A DNA stretch of 64,000 bases from Chrysogorgia sp. JL179-B06 (taxonomy: Eukaryota; Cnidaria; Anthozoa; Scleralcyonacea; Chrysogorgiidae): the NCBI GenBank assembly GCA_035772405.1, contig JAYKKM010000439.1, forward strand, positions 7,731,501-7,795,500. Reading direction: 5' to 3'. The first letter of the stretch is position 1, and each line of letters starts with the position of its first letter. The notes under the pieces were generated by a model, which saw nothing but the letters and a program-made list of their open reading frames with translations, was not told the DNA's origin and ran no database searches. Shown here one piece after another: positions 42,201-47,749 of the stretch. Made by a program: the position numbers and the translations under genes.

Positions 42201-43540
42201 TTATATAGATGAAAAAAGTTGCTCAAATTGCTGCAAATTGTCTTTTGAGGTTCTAGATTTCAAAATTTTTCGGGGGAGGACCCCCATCCCCCCAAAAATG
42301 CGGTCGCTGGTTACCTGCTTGTCGACTTCAGCCCCGTCAACTTTAAGTCCGTTTTTGCGCCTTTGTTACACAATTTCGTCATTAATTTTGTCAACCACCT
42401 GAAACATTCGCAATGTCATGTTTTTTTTATTTGTTATAAAAACCAATGAAAAGCAAATTGTCAAGTGGTCAATATTTCAGTAACGTTGCAAAAAATGCTC
42501 TATTTCCCTCTGCACCCACATTTTTATTTTACGTGTAATATTTCATCTAGCCTTTTAGTCGTGTGATGTCAAATGATGCAACAATTTGGCTTATTAAATA
42601 AGCTGAGTAAGTATATAAGTCAACTATAAGTACTAGTACATTGTTTATTACGATATTAATGGTCTCTTCATTGATATTTTAAAATTTTGAAACCATTAGT
42701 ACAACCACTAATACAGGCGCTATTCGCAAAAAGCATGAAATAAACATTTAGTTAAAATGCAAGGTTAATCAAAGCAAGGTTATTGATTACATTGAGTCGG
42801 TTTCCTTTGTTGTACCGCGGGATGTATGCGCCATAAATCCCTATGAATACTAAAATAAGAAACCAAGAAAAAACTAGGAAAATCTTTGTCCAAGGTGGAC
42901 AAAATCGACAAAACTTTGTTGGAAACCTCCTCAATGTAATAATAAGTCAGATAAACACCTCGAACGTCGGGATTTATGCGATATACAGCCCTCGGGGCTG
43001 TATGCCGCATAAATCCCTCGTTCTCGGTGTTTATCTATTAGGCCCTATTACTTAATATATGTAAGATCGTATGCATGGTGATTGTCTGAGAGTAATACGC
43101 ATATCTTTGACAACCGAGATTTGTAACTGACTTATGCTCTTGCTTGGGCTTGCATTTTATAAATTTTATGATGACCATATCTATCTTTTTATGATAGTAA
43201 TACATGCTGGTCGTAAAAAACAACTTTTGATGCTCACCTCAATTTCTCTTACTGTTGTTATAAATAATTCCTTTCTGATATTTCCAAATGAACCAAGGCT
43301 TTTCTCAAACCACTTCGTTGTTTTGCTTTCTGCTGTCGTTGTTTTGCTTTCTGCTGTCGTCGTTGTTTTTCTTTCTGCTGTCGTTTTTGTCAAATTTAAA
43401 TCAACTACAGTGCTAACGTGTACATTTTGAAACACATTTTTGCAATTGCCTTCATGATCTGAGCAACTATTATCAGCCAATGGTTTAACCTGTATTTGTC
43501 TTTTTTCCATAGTTCCATGAGTATCGACTGTGTGATTCAT
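15355..43540 (-). CDS. NOX5: Gene B: NOX5-like NADPH oxidase, 15 exons, with in-frame stop
   Basis: Fifteen exons on the minus strand were phased from ATG at 43540 to TAA at 15355. N-terminal exons encode a Thr/Lys-rich lead, then EF-hand loops at residues about 112-123 (D-T-N-G-Q-G), 184-195 (D-L-D-G-N-G), a degenerate third near 221, 255-266 (D-T-N-N-D-G) and 291-302 (D-I-D-G-D-G). A sixth loop starts at 335 but a stop codon follows its eighth residue. Downstream exons stay open and encode six membrane helices with both heme-His pairs, the FAD lobe, a linker, and the NADPH lobe. If translated from 43540 without other splicing, the product is a 342-residue EF-hand protein. Human NOX5 has four EF-hands, so the first pair here is extra. 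The gene carries a gypsy element in its 9.5-kb fifth intron. Pseudogene, short isoform or unseen splicing are all possible. Confidence 0.85.
15617..15716 (+). repeat. Dispersed GC-rich repeat patch, copy 2
   Basis: GAGGGGTTTTCTGGGGGATC, GGGGTATGCTCCTCCTGAAA, then TGAAATATAGGG and AGCATTTCCT..TTCTGAG, collinear with 11490-11586. Confidence 0.65.
16358..16482 (+). repeat. Degenerate telomere-like repeat (TTAGGG-related)
   Basis: GGGTTAGGGTTAGTATTAGG units with GCTAGTATTAG variants, in opposite orientation to the patch at 5850-5908. Interstitial, in the last intron of gene B. Confidence 0.75.
17718..17990 (-). CDS. NOX5: Gene B exon: NADPH-binding lobe, part 2
   Basis: 273 nt, phase 0, between TTTTAG and GTTGGC. 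Encodes [22 protein letters not shown] and G-R-P-D-W-D-K. Matches 49275-49547 in length and closely in sequence. Confidence 0.92.
18206..18259 (+). repeat. (TAA)n microsatellite
   Basis: About 18 uninterrupted TAA units in the intron between exons 17990 and 19522. Confidence 0.95.
18270..18660 (+). pseudogene. Retroelement fragment (LINE 3' region), decayed
   Basis: In shifting frames the plus strand reads V-C-C-P-F-D-T-R-V, then [18 protein letters not shown], then a segment like V-P-S-L-L-E-H-S, which follows the order of the conserved region after the RT core in a widespread invertebrate LINE type (D-I-A-V-P ... E-K-Y-Q-D-L-K-R-E ... G-A-L-G). Several stops interrupt it. Confidence 0.5.
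19235..19400 (-). pseudogene. LINE reverse transcriptase fragment
   Basis: The minus strand reads [10 protein letters not shown] in one frame, and in the next frame [13 protein letters not shown] and F-T-G-L-E-L-L. This is the familiar order S-x-L-E-Y ... I-Q-x-R-A-L-R-I ... L-x-x-L of LINE RT tails. Frameshifted and short. Confidence 0.5.
19522..19731 (-). CDS. NOX5: Gene B exon: NADPH-binding lobe, part 1
   Basis: 210 nt, phase 0. Encodes [24 protein letters not shown], and C-P-N-C. A 76-nt stretch (19611-19686) covering the NADPH motif is identical, base for base, to 51690-51765 in gene C. Confidence 0.93.
19934..20603. mobile_element. 670-bp fold-back element with about 300-bp arms
   Basis: The left arm (19934 to about 20236) is an imperfect inverted copy of the right arm (about 20298-20603). 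Outer ends are GTAGTCCAGTCAATCTAC (19934-19951) and GTAGATTGACTGGACTAC (20586-20603). Arms agree almost throughout, for example CCTTGATACATTCAGAAAT on the left opposed by ATTTCTGAATGTATCAAGG on the right. The spacer is only about 60 bp. No coding capacity. It lies in the intron between gene B exons 19731 and 21474; transcription would give a long RNA hairpin. Confidence 0.88.
20936..21350 (+). pseudogene. LINE 3' fragment: RT C-terminus and tail
   Basis: The open frame 20936-21187 ends in a motif [11 protein letters not shown] followed by F-S-Y-L-F, resembling the C-terminus of LINE polyproteins (L-P..I-R ... S-F-K ... L). An untranslated stretch and a TAATAATAATAA tail follow (21326-21347), as in L2/CR1 elements. 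Antisense to gene B. Confidence 0.5.
21474..21705 (-). CDS. NOX5: Gene B exon: variable FAD/NADPH linker
   Basis: 232 nt, phase 2 to 0. The acceptor ACACAG before 21705 leaves an open frame that completes an Arg codon and runs through [24 protein letters not shown] and ends N-L-E before GTAAGA. Position and phase match linker exons in A and C; sequence does not. The acceptor is the best in-frame choice but is weaker than the others. Confidence 0.72.
22226..22497 (-). CDS. NOX5: Gene B exon: FAD-binding lobe
   Basis: 272 nt, phase 0 to 2, after TTTGCGCAG and before GTTTGT. Encodes [17 protein letters not shown] and H-P-F-T-I-S-S-S-P, then V-G-T-W-T-K-K-I-Y and a Lys-rich tail. Confidence 0.92.
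22925..23042. mobile_element. Short TIR element with telomere-like core, copy 1
   Basis: Ends TTTCATGTTACGAG and CTCGTAACATGAAA are inverted repeats that continue into GAGACCCTAAC / GTTAGGGTCCC. Between them are degenerate CCCTAA units (ACTAACCCCAACCCTAGTAC). About 118 bp. Compare 26354-26918 and 49694-49867. Confidence 0.75.
23154..23327. repeat. Nested inverted repeat
   Basis: Outer arms GTAAAGTTGTAAAGGTTTT and AAAACCTTTACAACTTTAC type; inner perfect hairpin ACCAGCAACCTTCTGAA / TTCAGAAGGTTGCTGGT at 23236-23277. The inner part resembles the T-arm region of a tRNA-derived repeat (GGTTGCTGGTTCGA on the minus strand), so a SINE origin is possible. Confidence 0.65.
23793..23984 (-). CDS. NOX5: Gene B exon: heme-binding helices V-VI
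   Basis: 192 nt, phase 0, after GTTTAG and before GTAAGA. Encodes F-F-Y-F-T-H-H-L-Y and L-H-A-P-N-F-W-K-W with the two His residues 13 apart, then V-V-Y-L-I-E-R-I and G-I-V-L-P-S-N. Confidence 0.93.
24131..24500 (+). repeat. Dispersed repeat family X, copy 1
   Basis: Shares collinear blocks with 28086-28350: GCTGCTACCCGAAGGTA, GGCGCTACTCCTATCC, GGAATTAA, ACCCCAGCC, TTGGTCCCA, TTTTATTTAAGGCT, CTCATTGGATTATG and CATCCAGTTAGTGTA. One frame reads [14 protein letters not shown], which is also conserved in copies 2 and 3. Class unknown: SINE-like or a decayed coding exon. Confidence 0.7.
24590..25185 (+). pseudogene. Decayed LINE RT fragment
   Basis: Plus-strand frames read I-F-D-I-K-E-G-K, then [10 protein letters not shown], a L-I-L-P-L-F-D-Y motif and, at the end, F-C-like Asn/Thr-rich coding. 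The order G-x-L-x-W-x-x-H ... Y-x-x-L-I-x-P-x-F-D-Y is the usual one downstream of the RT core in LINEs. Multiple stops and frameshifts. Opposite strand to gene B. Confidence 0.6.
25479..25645 (-). CDS. NOX5: Gene B exon: membrane helix and loop
   Basis: 167 nt, phase 1 to 0, before GTTCGT. Encodes [30 protein letters not shown] hydrophobic helix, and R-R-N-G-Y-F-E. Closely matches 59767-59933 of gene C in length and sequence. Confidence 0.92.
25766..26172 (-). CDS. NOX5: Gene B exon: first membrane helices and heme pair 1
   Basis: 407 nt, phase 2 to 1, after CTCTAG and before GTAAGT. Encodes A-G-N-W-L-N-P-P, a helix [13 protein letters not shown], then G-S-L-T-W-L-R-S-T, and E-F-H-K with a second His 14 residues later in V-L-H-F-I-G-H. 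That spacing is the first heme-ligand pair of NOX enzymes. Expected to pair with the missing end of the EF-hand exon upstream. Confidence 0.93.
26354..26918. mobile_element. TIR element with telomere-like core, copy 2
   Basis: Inverted arms about 85 bp: the left arm (26354-26438) includes GATTTGCCACGGGCGTAG and GAATCCGCGGTACTACAGCG; the right arm (26836-26918) includes CGCTGTAGTACCGCGGATTC and CCACGCCCGTGGCAAATCG. The interior (26565-26780) is made of degenerate CCCTAA units. It lies just downstream of the broken EF-hand exon of gene B. Confidence 0.85.
27150..27300 (+). repeat. Degenerate ATGCAACAT-type tandem repeat
   Basis: Loose repeats of AAGATGCAACATCCAACATG type, with TATGCAACATATAATACC and CATGTAACATGCAAC variants. 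It lies in the gap where the end of gene B's last EF-hand would be expected. Confidence 0.6.
27426..27574 (-). CDS. NOX5: Gene B exon: EF-hands 5-6, interrupted by stop
   Basis: Acceptor TTATTTAAG before 27574 completes the G of [12 protein letters not shown] (EF-hand 5). The exon then reads [13 protein letters not shown] followed by TAA (27428-27426), in the middle of the sixth loop. In gene C the matching exon is 211 nt and continues G-F-D-E-F-A-S-F-L-K-R-H-P-G. Similarity to it stops at the same point. No GT donor is placed to rescue the frame. The rest of this exon was not found between 26172 and 27425. Confidence 0.8.
27575..28774. other. intron of gene B with family X copy 2
   Basis: Holds the dispersed repeat at 28086-28350 preceded by a GGCCGGCCGGCC block (28088-28099). 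The rest is AT-rich with nothing further supported. Confidence 0.55.
28086..28350 (+). repeat. Dispersed repeat family X, copy 2
   Basis: Collinear with 24131-24500. Begins GTAGCCGGAGGCGACCCGTA and holds the same frame [14 protein letters not shown]. Changes relative to copy 1 include several at third codon positions. Confidence 0.7.
28775..28925 (-). CDS. NOX5: Gene B exon: EF-hand 4 and start of 5
   Basis: 151 nt, phase 0 to 1, after TTTTTCAG and before GTGAGT. Encodes S-F-F-A-E-R-F-F, the loop [12 protein letters not shown], and ends V-Y-D-I-D. Same length as 61992-62142 of gene C and similar to the corresponding part of known NOX5 proteins. Confidence 0.93.
28926..30062. other. intron of gene B, no gene supported
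   Basis: AT-rich, with a stretch near 29220-29330 of repeated ATTATGCTC-type units and a GC-richer stretch at 29470-29600. The small open frames here have no recognisable domain. Confidence 0.5.
30063..30177 (-). CDS. NOX5: Gene B exon: EF-hand 3 (degenerate)
   Basis: 115 nt, phase 2 to 0, after TTTTTAG and before GTTGGT. Encodes [14 protein letters not shown], then [11 protein letters not shown]. The W-x-x-W-I-E-x-Q-F signature corresponds to the first EF-hand of vertebrate NOX5, whose loop is also imperfect. Confidence 0.88.
30379..30838. mobile_element. MITE-like element, palindromic family, copy 2 (inverted)
   Basis: Reverse complement of 7841-8277 with the same order of blocks: AGAAAGCAGGATTTGG and CGCTCGTTAGCCAATCAG at one end, then GAATTCATTTTCAAATG, CAGTATTTCTAG, and the AAATATTTCTCCACATGGTC / CAGCCGGTAAAT hairpin at the other. 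In the fifth intron of gene B. Confidence 0.75.
30845..31068. mobile_element. Left part of a palindromic element split by later insertions
   Basis: Contains CTGATTGGTTCCTGAGCGGT (30894-30913), as in 39170-39655, and ends with a hairpin arm TTATTAACCTCG..GGTCGGTCTTTACGGCAAAATTATACTGCC. The opposing arm, GGGTAATTTTGCCGCAGAGA to GGTCAATAAGTG, is at 38959-38999, beyond the LINE fragment and the gypsy element. Confidence 0.65.
31070..32360 (+). pseudogene. LINE reverse transcriptase, decayed
   Basis: Frameshifted coding. Frames in order read [13 protein letters not shown] (RT motif near 31170-31215), [13 protein letters not shown] (31418-31460), and 31786-32205 with [20 protein letters not shown] and [12 protein letters not shown]. 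It ends in an ATTATT-rich tail (32326-32357). The F-A-D-D-type catalytic motif was not found intact. Antisense to gene B. Confidence 0.72.
32371..32569 (-). repeat. 3' LTR of the gypsy element
   Basis: 199 bp, TG...CA ends (TGTTACATGTG to CACCTAACA on the plus strand), matching 38766-38953 except for a few indels such as TTTCTGTCAAAACCGC, present only here. Confidence 0.93.
32570..32583 (-). other. Polypurine tract of the gypsy element
   Basis: On the minus strand AAGCAGGGGAGTG lies directly before the 3' LTR, the place where plus-strand synthesis is primed in LTR elements. Confidence 0.55.
32727..33779 (-). pseudogene. Gypsy integrase C-terminal part
   Basis: 350-residue open frame. It begins inside the integrase core: D-Q-G-R-E-F-E-N and, further on, the Glu of the N-G-K-A-E-R-F-N motif, completing a D-D-E pattern whose first Asp (S-I-D-Y-M) is in the upstream frame. 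A basic C-terminal domain follows (P-G-D-R-V-L-V-R-N). The frame is separated from the upstream pol frame by a shift near 33780-33850. Confidence 0.85.
33784..36135 (-). pseudogene. Gypsy reverse transcriptase, RNase H and integrase N-terminal part
   Basis: 783 residues. [13 protein letters not shown] around residue 145, P-F-G-L-M-N-A-P, and Y-I-D-D near 245 (catalytic Asp pair). The usual first catalytic motif reads [10 protein letters not shown]. RNase [14 protein letters not shown] and Y-T-D-N-N-P-L. Integrase zinc domain: H-x3-H of L-H-Q-E-M-G-H-L-G and a C-G-C-L pair, then S-I-D-Y-M. The last about 20 residues are out of frame. Confidence 0.93.
36107..36925 (-). pseudogene. Gypsy protease C-terminal part and linker
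   Basis: 272-residue open frame. From about residue 35 it reads like the C-terminal half of a retroelement aspartic protease ([17 protein letters not shown]), followed by a linker to RT. Its first residues are an out-of-frame reading of the protease start. It overlaps the pol frame by 29 nt. Confidence 0.75.
36808..37221 (-). pseudogene. Gypsy MYND-type zinc finger and protease N-terminus
   Basis: Encodes C-T-F-C-K-R-K, then [15 protein letters not shown] and W-G-E-H-K-T-L-C: the C-x2-C ... C-x2-C-x3-Y-C-x2-C-Q ... H-x3-C pattern of MYND fingers, usually protein-binding domains in host proteins. After it comes [18 protein letters not shown]; the D-[ST]-G catalytic motif expected here reads E-I-G. 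It overlaps the gag frame in a different phase. Confidence 0.82.
37137..38048 (-). pseudogene. Gypsy gag with CCHC zinc knuckle
   Basis: 303-residue frame. A helical capsid-like region contains [10 protein letters not shown] and [10 protein letters not shown], followed by a Lys/Ser-rich linker and [14 protein letters not shown], a CCHC nucleic-acid-binding knuckle near residue 275. It continues from the upstream frame through a one-base shift near 38077. Confidence 0.85.
38075..38518 (-). pseudogene. Gypsy gag N-terminal part
   Basis: 147-residue frame, likely start at the internal Met (38458) of [12 protein letters not shown]. Acidic, helical, Lys/Glu-rich. It ends in a stop just before the next gag frame, so the original gag was probably one reading frame. 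Confidence 0.75.
38746..38763 (-). other. Primer-binding site, tRNA-Lys type
   Basis: Two bases inside the 5' LTR the minus strand reads TGGCGCCCAACGTGAGCC, which matches the 3' end complement of lysine tRNA as used by many retroelements (TGGCGCCCAACGTGG class) at nearly every position. Confidence 0.85.
38766..38953 (-). repeat. 5' LTR of the gypsy element
   Basis: 188 bp with TG...CA ends, collinear with 32371-32569; differs by a CGG insertion near 38850 and a short deletion near 38882. Confidence 0.93.
38954..39003. mobile_element. Right arm of the split palindromic element
   Basis: GGGTAATTTTGCCGCAGAGA followed by CCGCTC and GGTCAATAAGTG is the inverted partner of 31022-31068. It begins directly after the gypsy 5' LTR. 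Confidence 0.65.
39170..39655. mobile_element. Palindromic MITE-like element next to a gene B exon
   Basis: Begins with TTTAGCGGTCCGGAACGTG and TTGATTGGTTCCTGAACGGT and ends in a near-perfect hairpin 39499-39655: CTACTTATTGACC and GGTCTGTACTAGTGAAATAT oppose ATATTTCACTAGTACAGACC and TCAATAAGTAG. Its right edge is only about 22 bp from the donor of the exon at 39678-39769. Confidence 0.8.
39678..39769 (-). CDS. NOX5: Gene B exon: EF-hand 2
   Basis: 92 nt, phase 0 to 2, after CTCTTTAG and before GTAATT. Encodes F-V-I-F-L-F-T-I-F then the full loop [12 protein letters not shown] and F-I-S-S-L. Too short to appear as a long open frame; found from the loop pattern and matching phases on both sides. 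Confidence 0.85.
39770..40886. other. intron of gene B
   Basis: AT-rich with a GTTAGTATGAAGG-type tandem patch at 40594-40750. The open frame 40367-40564 has no recognisable domain. Confidence 0.5.
40594..40750 (+). repeat. Tandem GAGGGTTAGTATGAAG-type repeat
   Basis: About ten loose units of GGTTAGTATGAGGGTTAGTA with AAGG variants, resembling a diverged telomere-like patch. Confidence 0.75.
40887..41010 (-). CDS. NOX5: Gene B exon: helix between EF-hands 1 and 2
   Basis: 124 nt, phase 2 to 0, after TTAAATTAG and before GTGAGT. Encodes [14 protein letters not shown], then H-F-K-E-L-C and F-L-A-D-M-K-D-D-S. Basic at the start, amphipathic after. Confidence 0.83.
41558..41652 (-). CDS. NOX5: Gene B exon: EF-hand 1
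   Basis: 95 nt, phase 0 to 2, after TTTCATTAG and before GTAAGT. Encodes [10 protein letters not shown] and the loop [12 protein letters not shown], then L-V-G-S-F-G-L-L. Found by loop pattern and phase; too short for a long open frame. Confidence 0.85.
41653..43237. other. first intron of gene B
   Basis: Contains an inverted copy of the GC-rich patch near 42245-42300 (TTTCGGGGGAGGACCCCCAT) and the hairpin at 42940-43056. No coding signal. Confidence 0.55.
42940..43056. mobile_element. Hairpin element
   Basis: Near-perfect inverted arms around CTCGG: AGATAAACACC, GGGATTTATGCG and TACAGCC oppose GGCTGTA, CGCATAAATCCC and GGTGTTTATCT. A partial palindrome of the same family (GCGCCATAAATCCC) precedes it at 42829-42842. 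Confidence 0.8.
43238..43540 (-). CDS. NOX5: Gene B first coding exon
   Basis: 303 nt from ATG at 43540 to donor GTGAGC, phase 0. An in-frame TGA lies at 43564-43562, so this ATG is the first possible start. Encodes a hydrophilic lead with a short tandem repeat of K-T-T-T-A-E-S type (about residues 52-73), then W-F-E-K-S-L-G-S-F and R-E-I-E leading into EF-hand 1. No signal peptide is seen. Confidence 0.78.
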
Positions 43541-45599
43541 GAGGACTGCATGTCCTTCTGATCAGGTTTTAAGAACTCAGAATGACCTGTCAACGTTGAA
43601 ACTTTGAAATCAAATTTGCGCACGGACGAGATAAATGTAGCAGACATTTAGTAAATAGAGGATTAGTGTGAATAGTTTTATTTGGAAAATTATGACGCCG
43701 GCACTGACAACTGAAATAAGTGTTCTTAATTAACTCTTGCATGCACTTTCAAGCAATTTGAGTCACCATGTCAATACAATTGTATTTGAATATCTGTGTT
43801 GCTATCCAACGTGTAGATTTTCAATACAGTTTAAATTTACAATTATTAAATTTTGAGCGCACATTTAATCATTAATTTAATCAGCGCACATTTAAAGTTA
43901 TTAGCAAAATAAATAAAATACTTTGCAGTTTGCATCATACGTATAACCGCGTATACCGGCAAATATAATTCGTGTCATACAAACTTGCTTAAAATAGAAG
44001 CATATAACCAAATCCTAAGTCATAATAGTTATCTTTAACCTCTGTCTAGGAATAATATACTTGCAACAGAAAACTGATTAGTAGAGGAAATAACACTTTC
44101 TCGAAGAATTAATGCCAAAATATCGCTGCACGCGTGTTTGGGGAAATATTCATAATATTCATAATATTAATAATATTTCACCAAACACAAGTGCTTTTTG
44201 TTCATTAATTTTTAGAGAACAAGTGTTGTTTCTTATTAATACATGTAACATTTCAATAAAATTTAAACATTACGAAATTTTACCGCGAAGCGAATAATCC
44301 GTCGTTTGTCAGTATTACAACGCAACCGACCGCGGATGTGTGGTATTTAGTACCACAGGTGGTATATTTTTCCAACATAACCCTAATAGATAAACATTTA
44401 AGTTCACTACTATATGTCATTATGCAATCAAGAGTAAGCAAAATTGATTAAAATGTTATTATAAAATTATACTAATTTGGAAGTAGCCTGCAATCATATT
44501 TTATTAAAAATACTAAGCTTTTCAATTAAATGTACACGAAATTGGTTCATGCCTTTTCGCTTTCGAATGTACACTAACGAGATGAGAGAAAAATTTATTA
44601 CATTAAATAATTACGATCTATTTGTTATAAATTTCGCATAAGATCACTTGCTTCATAATACAAGAACGCGGCCTTCTCAAATAATATTTAGGTCAAAATA
44701 TAGTCACCTATTTATTACGTTTGTAAAAATTATTGAGTAATTATTTTAATTAATACTTTTTGTTGTCGTAAGAGGTTTTTCATTAATGATGTTTAAACGA
44801 ATTATAATCCAACCATTTCTATGTTTGACTGACATAACTTTTGTCAGTCAAAACACTAAGCTCGATCAATCAATCAAAAACATTTATTTAAACACGATAC
44901 AGTAGGTGTTAAAAACAAGTATAACGTATTATACCCGTATATTGTTGCATGTATTTTCTGATGTGGTCGTGTAACTAACTTGTTCACTAGAGAAGTTAAC
45001 TAGAGACGTCCAAAGAAGTCTTGATGATACATTTTTGATATAGTGAAAATATTGGTAACAAATGGTTATTGTTGACTGGTCATTCAACATGAAACAAAAT
45101 TGAATGCCTTACATGAGCTATCTATATAAAAGCATTTGGATTAACCTTCTTAAATGATAATATACGAATAAGTGCAAAACTAGGGATTAAGGAAGTTGGG
45201 AGCTAGAGCACAAGGCTCGCAGTGATAGTCGAAAGCTCTAACTAATCAAGAGCTCTAGCAACTTCACAAGACAGTGCTGAACCACTTATATCGAGTACTG
45301 AATATAAAAGTAGGACGAAAAGGACTGTTTGGATAATTGAGAATGACCAAATAATTACGGATGTAACGTCATAGCTTAGGTTTCAGTTAAACAATTACGT
45401 TTCTCAGATTGAAACGAGTAATGGAGACAACTGCCAAGTTGAAGATTTGTGGAACGTCAAAGTGTGAAAATGATCGCAGAGAAAACGAGTAAGAGTTCTC
45501 AGAATCTCCATATCATAGGTGCTAGGTTGTGGGGCCATATATAAATTATTTGCCTATATGTTTAGAATATTCACAAATTACATAAAATGATGACGATAC
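43541..45599. other. gene B/C spacer; presumed gene B upstream region
   Basis: AT-rich DNA upstream of the gene B start. A block CTCGATCAATCAATCAAAAA near 44863-44882 followed by CATTTATTTAAAC resembles an inverted LINE 3' end. No core promoter element can be assigned with confidence. Confidence 0.45.
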
Positions 45600-46575
45600 T
45601 ACTTTTAGTTTCTCTTCAAAGAGCTCTGTCGATATCCACAAGGCCTTGAACCATGATCTGATGAAGTTGTCACTTATAAAAAATCAAAACTAATTGACCC
45701 TAAACGTTTCAAAATCTAAGTTTATGCTGATTGGTAGTCTATTAATAACCCCATTTCCAACGTTGAAATTACTGGGACAACATTACATGAAACAGCCATC
45801 TTTAAATTCCTTGGCATAACTACAGTCATCTTACATGGGATGATCATGTCAACTATATTTGCTCTAAAATTATAAATAAACTAAGTTTGTTCAGAAGAAT
45901 CAAAACCTTTCTCCCATATAATTCCAGGAAACTGTTTTTCAATAATTTATTTTACCATTGTTTGATTATTGCGACATTGTTTGGGGAGACAGGAACAATC
46001 TTATGCTAATGCAGCAACTTCAGGTATTACAAAGTAAAGTGGAAAAAGAGATTCTGGATAAACCTAATATAGTTTTTCAACTATAGATGTTCTCAATTGC
46101 CTTAACTGGGAACCCTTACTGAATAGAAGAAAACAGCATCGTTGTACCTTTATATATAATTGTATTAATAACAATATTGATTATGATTTCCAATGGACAA
46201 TCACATCAAATGGATATTTTCACAATTATAACAGCAGAAACCGTAATAATCTTAGAAAACCCAGTGCTAAACGCCAATGGGGCCATCGAAGACTCGGGCT
46301 ATTGAAGACTTAACATTAAGAATGGCTGGTGTGAAAGAATTTAAGTGTGGCAGTGCCCTTAGAGTCAAATTTTGGTTATATTTATATTGAATTTTCCTAA
46401 CTATTGTTCATAATGCTATATCTGTGTTTAACTTTTACATTTAAAATTTTATATGTTTATATCTTTATGGTTTTGTAATAGTGTAGTATTTTATTTCGAT
46501 TCGTAGGACCCTGATGAAAAACACCGAAAGGTGATTCAGGCATTCCTCCATAAAGATGATCTTTATTATTGTTAT
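45600..46575 (+). pseudogene. Decayed LINE RT fragment with 3' hairpin tail
   Basis: Frames in order read F-K-F-L-G-I, I-C-S-K-I-I-N-K-L-S-L-F-R-R-I, L-F-Y-H-C-L with D-Y-C-D-I-V-W-G-D, and L-Q-V-L-Q-S-K-V..I-L-D-K-P. This is the standard LINE order after the RT core. It ends with CCTGATGAAAAACACCGAAA (46511-46530) and GGTGATTCAGG, a stem-loop, then a TTTATTATTGTTAT tail. Many stops. Confidence 0.65.
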
Positions 46576-46627
46576 CTTTTAAACCTATAAAAAGTAAATA
46601 TGTTCGTAAACATCCTGACGTCACACC

Positions 46628-46701
46628 AAAAAACAAACATTTCAGGTAAATAGTGGTCACTTGCACAAGTGACCACTATTTGCCTGAAATGTTTGTTTTT
46701 T
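46628..46701. repeat. Perfect-type 36-bp-arm hairpin
   Basis: AAAAAACAAACATTTCAGGT and AAATAGTGGTCACTTG oppose CAAGTGACCACTATTT and GCCTGAAATGTTTGTTTTTT with one mismatch around a two-base loop. Intergenic, about 0.9 kb beyond the gene C stop. Confidence 0.85.
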
Positions 46702-47550
46702 ATAGCCTACAGTGTATTTCAGTGGCATAATGACGTTTAAATAATTTTTCTGTTCAATATATTCTAAATGCATATTTAACATTTAAAAATTGCAACAAAG
46801 AATTTCGTTTCATAGACACTTTAAAATTCCATAGTGGCAAATTCATTGCTAGAGGAAAGAACACACGATTTATATCATTACGCATAGTACCACTTTGGAG
46901 AAAGAATATTATCTACTGTACAACGCGGTTTCAATGCTGAATTCCGAACACAATGAATGCATCGGGATATTTGTAATGGACTAAAACGTAATTTGAACAC
47001 TGGTTATCAGGGACAGACTCTTATATGCAGATTTGTATTACATATATAATTATCTAAACAGATAAAAACACATCATACTTTGTCATTAACATTTGTTATA
47101 TTCATCTAAATAATCGTATCAACTGAACTACATGTATACGTGCTCGTGAGCTGTACTACCGTGTATATATTTCTTACAATACCCTTGCCCATTACACACG
47201 ATTTTTAACCATATAATTACTACAAATTTATTTACTTAAATTAATTACTACTAACTAATTTTTTTACCAAAAATAAATAACACTTTACTAAAAATAACAT
47301 TTTACTATAATGTCAACACCTATCAACAGTGGCTCAATGGTTATAGCACTCAGAATTTTGCCGAGTCGAGTCCTTTACAGTGGCATATAAGCTAGACTAG
47401 GGCCTATAGAGGGGCCAAGCCCTGGTAAACGTCGTGAAGGCCCTAGTAAAAAGTATATATTTTGAAAAGCATACATGCATAGCCAAAGGATGATATTTTA
47501 TTGATCATCTTATAAGTGCGTGATGCCATGATATTTCAAGTATGTTTTTC
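46702..47550. other. downstream of gene C
   Basis: AT-rich. A tRNA-like stretch lies at 47333-47385 (GTGGCTCAATGGTTATAGCA, then GAGTCGAGTCC, resembling A and B boxes), probably a SINE remnant. Confidence 0.45.
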
Positions 47551-47556
47551 TTTATT
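47551..47556 (-). promoter_or_regulatory. Poly(A) signal AATAAA of gene C
   Basis: TTTATT on the plus strand, AATAAA in the sense of gene C, 62 nt after its stop codon. Confidence 0.5.
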
Positions 47557-47617
47557 TGTAATTTATCAGAAAAGAACACCATACCAATCCTGTCAAATAA
47601 TTACAGAGAACGTGAGT

Positions 47618-47749
47618 TTAAAAGTTCTCTTTTCTAAAACCAAATTTATATTTGCGACAAAGATCTTTCAGTACTATTCCAAGAGCGGGGTTGCCACAGT
47701 AAAATACGGATATTTTTCCATGATTCTTCGCTTCAAGGTCAGCAAATAC
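47618..47749 (-). CDS. NOX5: Gene C terminal exon
   Basis: 132 nt after TTTCCACAG, ending TAA at 47620-47618. Encodes I-S-V-F-Y-C-G-N-P and F-G-F-R-K-E-N-F. Confidence 0.92.
   Translation of the reverse strand, partial: VFADLEAKNHGKISVFYCGNPALGIVLKDLCRKYKFGFRKENF

Noticed and set aside
46511..46541. Second hammerhead ribozyme (CTGATGA ... GAAA)
   Set aside because: The GAAA is the loop of a simple CACC/GGTG hairpin within a larger stem, which fits a LINE 3' tail better than a ribozyme.
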